From Phnomibacter ginsenosidimutans (GTDB taxonomy: Bacteria > Bacteroidota > Bacteroidia > Chitinophagales > Chitinophagaceae), in NCBI RefSeq assembly GCF_009740285.1, contig NZ_CP046566.1:1046501-1110500 (forward strand): a stretch of 64,000 nucleotides of DNA. Reading direction: 5' to 3'. This document shows, one piece after another, positions 55,768 through 64,000 of this stretch (within the stretch, counting starts at the first letter, position 1; every line of letters begins with the position of its first letter). A model generated the notes under the pieces. The model did not search any database. It worked only from the letters and a program-made list of their open reading frames with translations, and was not told where the DNA came from. The translations under genes and the position numbers were made by a program.

Positions 55768-56346
55768 ATGGAAAACAAACTTTTTAGTTTTATATCAAAA
55801 TACATTTCTCTGACAGAGGAAGAAAAGAACGTATTGCTTTCATTAAACCTTTTTCATACTTTAAAGAAAGGAGACGTCATACTCAAGGAAGGACAATACT
55901 CTAAAGAAAGCTATTTTGTTTTAAAAGGCTGTATCCGGACTTATTACATCATAGACGGTGAAGAAAAAACAACTGCTTTCTTTACAGAAATGGACGTGTT
56001 AACGCCACATTGTGTGATTAATAAAACAGCTTCCGACTATTTCATCAGTTGTGTAGAAGATTGTATTCTAAGCATTTCTAACAGTGAAATGGAGGCTGAA
56101 GTAAATAGTAAGTTCCCGAAGTTTGACATCATGTGTAGAAAATTGTCTGAAGAACTATTAGCTAAAAAGCAAATTGATTTTGATTTGTTTAAAACTTCTT
56201 CACCGGAAGAAAGATACCTGAACTTACTGGAGAACAGGCCGGACCTTATCCAGCGTGTTCCCCAAAATCAATTAGCAAGCTATTTGGGGATCCAGCCTCA
56301 ATCATTAAGCAGGCTGAGAGCAAGAATTCTAGGGAAAAAGGGCTGA
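55768..56346 (+). CDS. Crp/Fnr family transcriptional regulator
   Basis: The protein has 192 residues: a cyclic-nucleotide-binding-like domain at about residues 25-120 (LKKGDVILKEGQYSKESYFVLKG) and a C-terminal helix-turn-helix (RVPQNQLASYLGIQPQSLSRLRARI). The cAMP contact residues of E. coli Crp are not evident and there is no Cys cluster for Fe-S, so the signal is unknown. It probably shares a transcript with the upstream AraC-type regulator. Confidence 0.85.
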   Translation: MENKLFSFISKYISLTEEEKNVLLSLNLFHTLKKGDVILKEGQYSKESYFVLKGCIRTYYIIDGEEKTTAFFTEMDVLTPHCVINKTASDYFISCVEDCILSISNSEMEAEVNSKFPKFDIMCRKLSEELLAKKQIDFDLFKTSSPEERYLNLLENRPDLIQRVPQNQLASYLGIQPQSLSRLRARILGKKG

Positions 56347-56427
56347 CATTTATTTCTTAACTTAAGTGAAAGGATATTTTTTTCTCTAAAGACACTTTTG
56401 CCATATCATCTAAAACTAAAAGAGGAT

Positions 56428-57063
56428 ATGCAAAAGAAAAATTTATGGATAGTATTTGCATTGGTGCTAGCCGCTAATTTGCAGGTGAATGCACAAAATA
56501 ACGATAGTACCTATAAAAAATGGTATGTCGGCAGCACACTGTATCTGTTGGGAAACTTAACCGAAAAGCACAATCCGAAATATATACAAGTAAATGTTGG
56601 ATACAGAATAACACCTAAAGATGTTATTCATATAAGATTTAAAAAATCTGAGTATGACTGGCCTTTGGGCACACCCTGGAAGAACATTTTTGATGGAACA
56701 GAGGATACCTATCCCGGACATGCACGTATACTTGCTCCTACAGTAGGATACCAGCGGTTTTGGTGGAAAGGAGCCTTTACATCTGTATATGCTTTGAATG
56801 CTTTTGAAAAATATATGGATGTTAATAATAGAAAGATTGGAAATGGGTACACCCTTTATCTTGACTTCTATTTGGGTTACCAATTCAAGTTTTTTAAAGA
56901 CCGCTTCTTTTTTGAACCGTCTATTGGATGCAGTTATTGGCCGGTAAGAACCAATGTTCCGGCATCTTTTAAAGCCGTAGAGAAAAAATGGAATAACTAC
57001 TTTATTCAACCGGGGTTTGATTTCGGGTATAATTTCAACGTTAAACGAAAAAAATTAAAGTAG
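56428..57063 (+). CDS. Small outer-membrane beta-barrel protein, function unknown
   Basis: The protein has 211 residues from ATG 56428, with a signal peptide (FALVLAANLQVNA). The mature part alternates aromatic and polar residues in strands (WYVGSTLYLLGNL, YIQVNVGYRITPKDVIHIRF, YTLYLDFYLGYQFKFF, RFFFEPSIGCSYWPV, YFIQPGFDFGYNFNV) and ends with basic residues. It fits an 8- to 10-strand porin-like barrel. It follows the Crp/Fnr regulator by 81 bp and may be under its control. Confidence 0.6.
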   Translation: MQKKNLWIVFALVLAANLQVNAQNNDSTYKKWYVGSTLYLLGNLTEKHNPKYIQVNVGYRITPKDVIHIRFKKSEYDWPLGTPWKNIFDGTEDTYPGHARILAPTVGYQRFWWKGAFTSVYALNAFEKYMDVNNRKIGNGYTLYLDFYLGYQFKFFKDRFFFEPSIGCSYWPVRTNVPASFKAVEKKWNNYFIQPGFDFGYNFNVKRKKLK

Positions 57064-57235
57064 GAATCGGGCTCTCTTAAAAGTATCCTGAAGTTTTGGT
57101 CATTCCGAAATATTGTTGAGCTAATATTCATATACTGCGAAATTCTTTTAATAATTGATAGTGTACTGGTAAAGCGGTAATTCATCGATTGCTGGTCGTT
57201 AAACCTTTGCTTACTGAGGGAAAGACAAATGGGCT

Positions 57236-57787
57236 ATGAAAGACATGAATATTTCTACTGCGAGGCTTACTATTCGACCGTTAGCGCTGAAAGATTTAGC
57301 TGACTTTCATTGTTATCGGTCGAATCCGGAAGTCACCAAGTATCAGGGTTTTGATGTTTTTACGTTACAGCAAGCAAAGCAATTTATAGAAGAGAATGCT
57401 ACTAAGCAGTTTGGAAAGCCAGGTGAATGGGTACAATACGGAATTGAAAACACTGATACAGGGTATCTCATTGGCGACTGTGCCCTTAGACTAGATCAAT
57501 ACGACTCAAGGGTTGCAGAAATCGGTATCACTATTTCACATCTGGAGCAGCAAAAGGGATATGCGAAGGAAGTAATTGGCGGTGTTTTGACGTTTCTGTT
57601 TGATGTCCAACAAATACATCGAGTTGTTGTGATAGTGGATGCTGAAAATACTGCTGCAATTCATTTGTTTACAAGTTTGGCATTCCGGTTGGAAGGACAT
57701 TTTGTTGAAAATGTTTTCTTTAAAGGGAAATGGGGAAGTGAATTTCAATTCGCCATGTTACAACGAGAATGGGACAGCAGAGCGTGA
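57236..57787 (+). CDS. GNAT N-acetyltransferase, RimJ/RimL-like
   Basis: The protein has 183 residues: ISTARLTIRPLALKDLADFHCY at the start, GYLIGDCALRLDQYDSRVAEIGITI, the acetyl-CoA loop HLEQQKGYAKEVIGG (variant of QxxGxA) and IVDAENTAAIHLFTSLAFR. This is the RimJ/RimL-like Acetyltransf_3 layout. Substrate unknown: a protein N-terminus or a small molecule. ATG 57236 is taken, with a second ATG two codons on. Confidence 0.85.
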   Translation: MKDMNISTARLTIRPLALKDLADFHCYRSNPEVTKYQGFDVFTLQQAKQFIEENATKQFGKPGEWVQYGIENTDTGYLIGDCALRLDQYDSRVAEIGITISHLEQQKGYAKEVIGGVLTFLFDVQQIHRVVVIVDAENTAAIHLFTSLAFRLEGHFVENVFFKGKWGSEFQFAMLQREWDSRA

Positions 57788-57845
57788 AACATTTTTTGCA
57801 CTAAGTGACAAATATTCTTTTTCCCATAACTATTGGTTGACAATC

Positions 57846-58277
57846 ATGGATACACAAAAAAAACAACTCATTACCTGGGATGGCGTAAATGTCTGTGTAA
57901 GGCTGAAACTAGCTGCGCTTTGGACCAGTCTGATGTTTCTCATAATTTATCTTGATTATTTCCACCTTTACATGCCTGGAAAGATTGAGGATATTAGTCA
58001 AGGAAAGGTGTACATTTTTGAAATTACACAAGGGTTTTTATTCGGTGCTCTTTCTTCAGTGGCCATTCCAACTCTAATGATATTCTTTTCTGTCGCGTTT
58101 TCAGTTAGCGTCAATCGCTGGACGAATATTACAGTTGCTTCTGTTTATATTCCTTTCATGCTGTTCAATTTAGCAGGGGAAGCTTGGCCGCACATGGTGT
58201 TTGGCGCTTTTCTAGAAGTTGTTCTTCTTAGCTTAATTATAATCTATGCTTGGAAATGGCCTCGAATTGAGAAATGA
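57846..58277 (+). CDS. Four-span membrane protein, DUF6326-like
   Basis: The protein has 143 residues from ATG 57846, with hydrophobic segments near residues 24-42, 61-85, 95-110 and 118-135. The sequence VRLKLAALWTSLMFLIIYLD, FLFGALSSVAIPTLMIFFS and AGEAWPHMVFGAFLEVVLL resembles DUF6326 proteins. Function unknown. It follows the GNAT gene by 58 bp. The open frame to 57639 overlaps that gene and is not used. Confidence 0.7.
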   Translation: MDTQKKQLITWDGVNVCVRLKLAALWTSLMFLIIYLDYFHLYMPGKIEDISQGKVYIFEITQGFLFGALSSVAIPTLMIFFSVAFSVSVNRWTNITVASVYIPFMLFNLAGEAWPHMVFGAFLEVVLLSLIIIYAWKWPRIEK

Positions 58278-58807
58278 TAATAGCGTGTTATAATGCTTAT
58301 TGTACTCAGTGACATCGCTGTGGCTTTGATGGGTGAGAATCATTTAAAACAGGTATTAATAATGAAACAGTAAGTAGTAAACAACAGAATGATTTATTTA
58401 AAACGCTTCATGTTATTCTATTTGTGATTGGAATTATAATTCTACTTATTGTTTTATGTTGAATGGCATTTATTCTAAAGCCGTCAGATTTCCTGCCTTG
58501 CAGTTAGCAATATTCACATTCTGATATACATCAGATGATTCTTAACAGATGCTGGTTAAATAGTTGATGCCGCATTTGGTATAATATATAAAAGTATCAA
58601 GTTATAAGTTGGGCACATAAAATGTAGAAATGGATTATGATCTATCGACTATCAAGAAATGGATAGTTGACCTAGCATTACAGGATAGCCCGCTTCAATA
58701 TTTGAATTCTATGGTTTTTGTTAAGAGCTCACACAAATAAGGTTTTTGGACAGTTGCCCAAAACTTAAAACTTACATGTAAAAAACAAAGCTTAAATCTT
58801 AAAAAAA
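58278..58807. other. 530-bp AT-rich gap before the TonB receptor
   Basis: Apart from the short protein-like fragment at 58337-58462, no gene is visible. A small palindrome CTGATATACATCAG lies near 58522-58535. The last 60 bp are A-rich and should hold the promoter and leader of the TonB receptor gene. Confidence 0.45.
58337..58462 (+). pseudogene. Remnant of a small membrane protein
   Basis: The frame reads SFKTGINNETVSSKQQNDLF followed by a perfect membrane span (VILFVIGIIILLIVLC) and a stop at 58460-58462. It is preceded by a TGA with no start codon. It looks like the C-terminus of a tail-anchored protein or a decayed gene. Confidence 0.3.
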
Positions 58808-61123
58808 ATGAAGCAAATTTTCATTGCAGTTTTATCTATCTGTTTTACAATTACTGTGAACGGTCAGAAGAACTTCACACTCAGCGGTAATATTAGAAGT
58901 AAAAGTAGCGGTGAATCCATTATTGGAGCAAGTATCAGAGTGCTCAACAGTAACCATGGTACAAGCTCAAATGAATATGGATTTTATAGTATTTCATTAG
59001 CACCAGCCACTTATGAAATAGTTTTTAGTGCGTTGGGAAAAATGTCAGATACTGTAAGCATTTCTTTGTCTGGAAACATAGAAAAGAACATCATCCTTTC
59101 AGATGCGACTTATGAGTTAGCAAGTGTTGTAGTTACAGGCAAGAAATCTTTTGAACGCAATATTGGTGGCTCTCAAGTAGGACTTGAAAAACTTTCTGTT
59201 CAGGACGCCAAGAATATCCCTGTAATATTTGGGGAGAAAGATTTGCTAAAAACAATTCAACTACTGCCAGGTATCAAAACAGCTGGCGATGGTAATAGCG
59301 GCATTTTTGTAAGAGGCGGAAGTACCGATCAGAATCAAATAATTTTAGATGAAGCCAATATTTACAATGCAGCTCACTTGTTTGGTTTTTTCTCTACGTT
59401 TAACAGCGATGCCATAAAAGATGTATCTGTATACAAAGGAGGAATGCCGGCACAATATGGCGGGAGATTGAGTAGTGTATTGGATGTTCGAATGAATGAT
59501 GGGAATAATCAAAAAACCAGTGTTAGTGGCAGCATTGGCCTTATCAGTGCGAAATTGAATATTGAGGGGCCACTACAAAAAAATAAATCATCTTTTTTGA
59601 TTACCGGCAGGAGAACATATGCTGATATGTTTTTAAAACTGGATGATCAATACAAAAATAACCAACTCTATTTTTATGATTTAAATGCCAAACTGAATTA
59701 TGAGCTTGGTAAAAAAGATAAGCTTTATTTGAGTGGTTATTTTGGTAAAGATCTACTTGGTTTAAATGAACAATTTACTACTAACTGGGGAAATGGCACC
59801 GGGACTCTGCGATGGAATCATATCATCAATAGCAGGATGTTCTTAAACACTTCGCTTATTTTTAGCAACTATAACTACGAGTTTAAAGTTAAGAATGGAA
59901 CGAATGATATTAGGATTTTCTCGCAAATCAGAGATTGGAATTTAAAACAGGACTATCAATACAGTATCAATAATAAAAACAATTTTCGTTTTGGCTGGTC
60001 TGTCATTTATCACATCATCCGCCCGGGTGAAATCACCAGTAATGCTACTTCCAGCATCAATGATAAAATTCAGGATAAACGATACTCTTGTGAAAATGCA
60101 GTTTACGCCAGCAATGTATTTAAGCCTCATAAAAACTTAAATATTACTATAGGATCAAGGTTCAGTGCTTTCAGCGTTCTTGGTGGTGGGAACTTTTTCA
60201 ACATTGATGAGAATGGTGCAATTACTGATACACTTACCTATGCAAGAGATGAAGCTGTAAAAAAGTACTACAACCTGGAGCCAAGAGTTTCAATTGGCTA
60301 TTTGTTAAGTCCATCTCATTCTATTAAAGCTGCTTATACCCGGAATGCACAGTATATGCATCAAATTACCAATTCTAACGGTACAAATCCGTTGGATAAG
60401 TGGGCAAGCACCAGCAATATTATTAAGCCTCAGATTAGTAATCAATATAGTTTGGGTTATTACTCTAATGTCTTCAATCGCCGCTATGAGTTTACTGCTG
60501 AGGTATATTATAAGGATATGGAAAACATCCTTGATTACCGAAATGGTGCAGATTTATTTCTTAACGAAACAGTAGAAACGCAGTTGCTTTTTGGCAAGGG
60601 GAGGGCATATGGCACAGAGTTTATGTTTAAGAAGCAAACAGGGAAACTGACAGGTTGGGTTAGCTATACTTTGAGTAAATCTGAAAGAAAAATCAAGGGT
60701 ATTAATAACAATCAATGGTACAATGCAACACAAGACAGGACGCATGATATATCTGTAGTTGGTATTTGTCAGTTGAATGAAAAATGGACGCTTAGTGGAA
60801 ACTTTGTTTTCTATACCGGTAATGCAGTAACATTTCCATCAGGCAAGTATCAAGTGAATGGACAAACGGTATATTATTATAACAGCAGGAATGCTGATAG
60901 AATGCCCAATTATCATCGTTTGGACTTTGGTGCAACATGGCACTTGAAGAAAACCAAAAAATGGACTAAAGAACTGGTATTTAGTTTATACAATGTGTAT
61001 GGAAGGGAGAATGCATTTACTGTAAACTTTAAGGATAACAAAGACAAACCTAATGTTACAGACATTATGCAGACAAGCTTGTTTCGGTGGGTGCCATCAA
61101 TCTCCTACAATTTTAAATTTTAA
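58808..61123 (+). CDS. TonB-dependent receptor with carboxypeptidase-regulatory-like N-domain
   Basis: A 771-residue outer-membrane receptor. After a signal peptide (VLSICFTITVNGQ) comes a CarboxypepD_reg-like domain (residues 22-105, FTLSGNIRSKSSGESIIGAS). The plug (NIPVIFGEKDLLKTIQLLPG, GIFVRGGSTDQNQIILDEA, DVSVYKGGMPAQYGGRLSS) and the 22-strand barrel follow. It ends with the aromatic C-terminus SYNFKF. The receptor is followed 18 bp later by a DUF4249 lipoprotein, a pairing typical of Bacteroidota and thought to import an unknown ligand. Regulators upstream (AraC-type, Crp/Fnr) could control it. Confidence 0.92.
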   Translation: MKQIFIAVLSICFTITVNGQKNFTLSGNIRSKSSGESIIGASIRVLNSNHGTSSNEYGFYSISLAPATYEIVFSALGKMSDTVSISLSGNIEKNIILSDATYELASVVVTGKKSFERNIGGSQVGLEKLSVQDAKNIPVIFGEKDLLKTIQLLPGIKTAGDGNSGIFVRGGSTDQNQIILDEANIYNAAHLFGFFSTFNSDAIKDVSVYKGGMPAQYGGRLSSVLDVRMNDGNNQKTSVSGSIGLISAKLNIEGPLQKNKSSFLITGRRTYADMFLKLDDQYKNNQLYFYDLNAKLNYELGKKDKLYLSGYFGKDLLGLNEQFTTNWGNGTGTLRWNHIINSRMFLNTSLIFSNYNYEFKVKNGTNDIRIFSQIRDWNLKQDYQYSINNKNNFRFGWSVIYHIIRPGEITSNATSSINDKIQDKRYSCENAVYASNVFKPHKNLNITIGSRFSAFSVLGGGNFFNIDENGAITDTLTYARDEAVKKYYNLEPRVSIGYLLSPSHSIKAAYTRNAQYMHQITNSNGTNPLDKWASTSNIIKPQISNQYSLGYYSNVFNRRYEFTAEVYYKDMENILDYRNGADLFLNETVETQLLFGKGRAYGTEFMFKKQTGKLTGWVSYTLSKSERKIKGINNNQWYNATQDRTHDISVVGICQLNEKWTLSGNFVFYTGNAVTFPSGKYQVNGQTVYYYNSRNADRMPNYHRLDFGATWHLKKTKKWTKELVFSLYNVYGRENAFTVNFKDNKDKPNVTDIMQTSLFRWVPSISYNFKF

Positions 61124-61141
61124 CTCATTAATGATAGGGAA

Positions 61142-61939
61142 ATGAAAAGAATATCTTCAATCTTTTGTGTAGCGTTAATTGGTTGTTTATTGCAAGGCTG
61201 TGAAAAGAAAATCGACTTGGAACTCAAAACAACGACTCCAATTATAGTGGTTGACGGAAGAGTAACGAATAGCTCATCGGAAGGTAGTGTTGTTGCATTG
61301 TCTTACACAAAAACTGTTAAGTCAGATAATAGTATTGTGCCGTTAACTGGTGCAACAGTAACCATTCAGGAAGGTAATGGGACTGTTTATTCTTTGCCTG
61401 AGGTGTCAAATGGGGTTTATCGAAATGCAAGTTTGACAGGCATTGTTGGTAAAACGTATCATCTTACTGTTGTAGCTAACGGCCAGACACTTACCTCTAG
61501 TTCAACAATGCCAACAATGGTAGCATTTGACTCTCTTGTGGCTGAAGACTTTCCTGGATTCGGCAAAACCATTAAAGTGGTGACACCATTTTACAATGAT
61601 CCACCTGGCTATGGCAATCAGTACAATTTATCTATCATTAAGAATGGGAAATTGATTAAAGATGTGTTTGCTTACGATGATTTATTTATTGATGGGAAAA
61701 AGGCAACCTTTCCGTTGATATACTCAAGGAAGGCAGATGAGTTTAAAAAAGGCGATCTTATTGAAGTTGTAATGAATTGCATTGACCATGCCAATTATAA
61801 ATACTGGTTTAGTTTTTCTCAATCGTCTACTGGTAGTCCTCAGGCGGTGCCGGATAACCCCATCAGTAATATTAATGGGCGTGCCATTGGTGTTTTTGGA
61901 GCAGTAACATTTCAAAAAAGAAGCATAGTAATTCAATAG
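61142..61939 (+). CDS. DUF4249 family lipoprotein, partner of the TonB receptor
   Basis: The protein has 265 residues, with a lipoprotein signal (ALIGCLLQGC, Cys near residue 20). The mature N-terminus EKKIDLELKTTTPIIVVDGRVTN and the Ig-like stretch VPLTGATVTIQEGNGTVY match DUF4249. It probably sits at the cell surface and caps the adjacent TonB receptor barrel, by analogy with SusD-type partners; this is inferred from gene pairing. The stop is at 61937-61939. Confidence 0.85.
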   Translation: MKRISSIFCVALIGCLLQGCEKKIDLELKTTTPIIVVDGRVTNSSSEGSVVALSYTKTVKSDNSIVPLTGATVTIQEGNGTVYSLPEVSNGVYRNASLTGIVGKTYHLTVVANGQTLTSSSTMPTMVAFDSLVAEDFPGFGKTIKVVTPFYNDPPGYGNQYNLSIIKNGKLIKDVFAYDDLFIDGKKATFPLIYSRKADEFKKGDLIEVVMNCIDHANYKYWFSFSQSSTGSPQAVPDNPISNINGRAIGVFGAVTFQKRSIVIQ

Positions 61940-62006
61940 TCTACATTGAATTATGCACCGTATCAGGACCTTCATTTATTCAAGCATGTAATCTTGTTGA
62001 AAGGAA

Positions 62007-62180
62007 CTAATGTGTACTTGCATTTGAAATCCATACTTTTTTAGAATCATCTCCTTTGTAGTTGTATGCTTTAGCACAAGCAATGCCAGTTTCGTATAGC
62101 CGGCTTCTTTCTACTTTAATATTATTGAACCTGATTAATCCACAGGCCCACTGGTCTGTGGATTTTTTAACGTGTGTCAA
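62007..62180 (-). pseudogene. C-terminal fragment of an unknown protein
   Basis: The minus strand reads HVKKSTDQWACGLIRFNNIK, VERSRLYETGIACAKAYNYK and DDSKKVWISNASTH to a TAG at 62007-62009. Upstream it hits a TAG beyond the TTG at 62178-62180, so no full gene is present. The composition is protein-like, suggesting the end of a disrupted gene. Confidence 0.3.
62137..62168 (+). terminator. Possible terminator downstream of the DUF4249 gene
   Basis: AATCCACAG and CTGTGGATT form a 9-bp stem around a GC-containing loop, followed by six T. It is 200 bp past the DUF4249 stop and overlaps the minus-strand protein fragment, so the two readings compete. Confidence 0.4.
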
Positions 62181-62526
62181 TGTCTACCGGATATAGATTA
62201 TGGAGTTGGAAATTTTCATTTTATGCTTTGATTCAGCGGGAAGTGGATTTCTGCTGTTTGAATGATTGACTGTTGTGGCCGAGGCATTTCTGAGGCTGCA
62301 AGAAAGCGCTATTTCTTAGCGGCAACTTATAAGTTAGGTTACAATGAGCAATTGGTAAGATATAGGAGTTTGATTATCAGTTGTTTATCGATTGGTCTCA
62401 CATTATAGGGTAACCCTTTTGTCTGATGTAATGCACTGAGATTTGACATCTGTTTGAAACATAGCTACTGTTTTCCATTTCAGCAACCCCAATCATTAAA
62501 ACAAAAATTCAATATTCAAAACGAGA

Positions 62527-64000
62527 ATGATGAAACAAATAATTGCTCCTTTTTTCCTTGTTTGTATTACAATCGTTGCAAATGCTCAGCAGCGAGATCA
62601 CCGCCTTGCTGGTTTAGATTCTATGATCAACAGCATTCTAACAGAATGGAATGTGCCTGGTGTTTCGATTGCGGTAGTAGAGAAAAACAAAGTATTGTTT
62701 ACGGGTGGCTTTGGCTACCGGGATTATGAAAACAAAAAGCCGGTTACGGGCAATACACTATTTGCCATTGGCAGCTGTACAAAGGCATTTACTGCTTCTC
62801 TCATTGGGAATTTAGTTAAGGATTTTTCTCTTGATTTAGATGCGCCTATCAGTAGTTATTATCCCGCACTGAAGTTTTATAATAGTGAACTGACATCGAA
62901 CGTTACAGTCAGAGACCTGCTTTGCCATCGTACAGGATTACCAAGACATGATTATGCATGGTACAGTGGCGCTATGGGCAACAGAGATAGTATGGTTCGA
63001 TTAATAAAGTATCTTGAACCAAGTGCACCACTCCGACAAACGTTTCAATACAATAATTTAAACTACGTTGCTTTAGCACGATTGCTTGAAATTACCTATC
63101 AAAAAAGTTGGGAGCAACTTATTGAAGAAAAACTATTTGCTCCACTATCAATGAAGAGTTCGTCAACCGGTCAGATGTCAAATGCTTCCGATTATTCCAT
63201 TGGTTACATCAACAAGAATGGGCATCTGCAAGAATTAGATTTTCTTCCCAGTGCATTAAGCGGTATAGCACCCGCAGGCGGCATCGCGTCATCGGCAAAT
63301 GATATGGCTAAGTGGCTGTTGATGTGGACAAACCAGGGAGCATTTGACGGTAAAGAAATAATCACCGCTGAATTTTATAAACAGGCTATTAGCTCACAAA
63401 TGATTGCTTCCGCCAATTTGCCATCAAAGCTGATGTCGGATTACTACTTCTTCAATTATGGTTTAGGTTGGTACACAGTTAATTACCGAGGGCATTATGG
63501 AGTTGGCCATGGTGGTAACATTAACGGGTTCAGTTCGTTTGTTTCTTTTTTGCCTATTGACAGCATTGGCATTTTTATATCCGTGAATCAGCATAATTCA
63601 GAAGTACCACGTATTCTTCACAACATTATTGCCGACAGGATGATCGGAGCTAGTTACAGAGACTGGAATAGTATTATGAAGATGCAGACCAGGACATTGC
63701 CTTTGAATGCAGGTAACACTGTTAAAGCAACAAAGCCATCTCATTCATTTACTGATTTTGCCGGCACTTATACCAATAATGCCTATGGTAGAATTGTTAT
63801 AAAGGATTCTAAAGATGGCTTAACCGGAACATTTAACCGGTGGAACTTGAAAATTAAACATTTGCAGTACAACTATTTTACATTCTTTATAGATGAGCAA
63901 GCTTTTGATGGCAGTGAAGCAATGAATGGCCAATTTACTATTGGTGCAGATGGAGCGATTGCTTCTTTGCAAATGCCTTTTGAAAGTAGTGTAAAAGATA
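62527..64000 (+). CDS. Serine beta-lactamase-like hydrolase with DUF3471 region (cut by window edge)
   Basis: The frame is open from ATG 62527 (a second ATG follows directly) to the window end, 491 codons. A signal peptide ends IVANAQQ. Class C beta-lactamase-family motifs are present: nucleophile SxxK in FAIGSCTKAFTA (Ser83, Lys86), YxN in TFQYNNLNYVALARLL, and the HGG box in GVGHGGNINGFSSF. After about residue 410 a DUF3471-like tail begins (FTDFAGTYTNNAYGRIVI). Such proteins act as periplasmic esterases, peptidases or penicillin-binding-like enzymes. The SCTK variant and the tail do not suggest true antibiotic resistance. The C-terminus is outside the window. Confidence 0.88.
   Translation, partial: MMKQIIAPFFLVCITIVANAQQRDHRLAGLDSMINSILTEWNVPGVSIAVVEKNKVLFTGGFGYRDYENKKPVTGNTLFAIGSCTKAFTASLIGNLVKDFSLDLDAPISSYYPALKFYNSELTSNVTVRDLLCHRTGLPRHDYAWYSGAMGNRDSMVRLIKYLEPSAPLRQTFQYNNLNYVALARLLEITYQKSWEQLIEEKLFAPLSMKSSSTGQMSNASDYSIGYINKNGHLQELDFLPSALSGIAPAGGIASSANDMAKWLLMWTNQGAFDGKEIITAEFYKQAISSQMIASANLPSKLMSDYYFFNYGLGWYTVNYRGHYGVGHGGNINGFSSFVSFLPIDSIGIFISVNQHNSEVPRILHNIIADRMIGASYRDWNSIMKMQTRTLPLNAGNTVKATKPSHSFTDFAGTYTNNAYGRIVIKDSKDGLTGTFNRWNLKIKHLQYNYFTFFIDEQAFDGSEAMNGQFTIGADGAIASLQMPFESSVKD

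Larger units (their letters stand above)
61940..62526. other. 587-bp gap before the serine hydrolase gene
   Basis: The gap contains a minus-strand protein fragment (62007-62180) and a hairpin with T-run (62137-62168), listed separately. The remainder, up to the ATG at 62527, shows no gene. A plus-strand open frame from 62454 is an out-of-frame shadow of the hydrolase start. Confidence 0.45.

Noticed and set aside
1..64000. CRISPR array, insertion sequence or prophage
   Set aside because: No regularly spaced direct repeats, transposase, integrase or phage structural genes were seen.

Overview
The window reads as a chromosome segment of a Bacteroidota bacterium, most likely Chitinophagaceae or a close relative. 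Reasons: lineage-typical families (DUF4270 and DUF4249 lipoproteins, GSCFA, DUF3667, two TonB-dependent receptors, an outer-membrane-type M1 peptidase, a GT5-only glycogen-synthase-like protein next to panC), -7 promoter boxes of the TAnnTTTG type, and short GC-rich dispersed palindromes between genes. No tRNA, rRNA, CRISPR array, insertion sequence or phage gene was seen.

The first 47.3 kb are dense housekeeping sequence. From the left, on the minus strand: a DinB-like fragment, a secreted subtilase, an ALDH7-type aldehyde dehydrogenase and a BtuB-like receptor. A plus-strand cytochrome c follows. Next comes a long minus-strand run: panB, ppx, ppk1, rfaE2, a YbhN-type membrane protein, panD and panC. 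It joins pantothenate synthesis with polyphosphate metabolism. From 13.6 to 20.5 kb plus-strand genes give the glycogen-synthase-like protein, a DUF4270 lipoprotein, metK, rlmB, an HMG-CoA-lyase-like enzyme and a GSCFA protein. From 20.5 to 36.3 kb come ispD, a FemAB/GNAT-like protein, the M1 peptidase, D-lactate dehydrogenase, a two-CBM20 malQ, lpdA, several envelope proteins and mazG. From 36.3 to 47.3 kb there is a very large sensor kinase, a PolX-like PHP protein, a histone-H1-like protein made of tandem repeats, rpmA-rplU, a GH3-family adenylating enzyme, dxr and rseP.

From about 47.3 kb the character changes. DNA becomes more AT-rich, gaps of 300-500 bp appear and the genes are small, secreted or orphan. 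Between 48 and 54.4 kb small orphan genes alternate with long imperfect palindromes (48060-48172, 52658-52781, 53273-53370, 53434-53724). One of these begins inside a stop codon and has AAC...GTT ends, as integron attC sites do. Several natural-looking protein fragments without starts also lie here. This is the best candidate for an undescribed cassette-like element. From 54.5 kb a second accessory block has an AraC-type membrane regulator, a Crp/Fnr regulator, a GNAT acetyltransferase, a TonB receptor with its DUF4249 lipoprotein, and a serine beta-lactamase-like hydrolase cut by the window edge.

Caution: about 14 genes, including ones normally essential (dxr, lpdA, rseP, panB, panC), are broken by single-base indels, mostly at short homopolymers. 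Two independent frames each encode the expected half of one protein. This looks like sequencing or assembly error, so these are annotated as single genes spanning the break.
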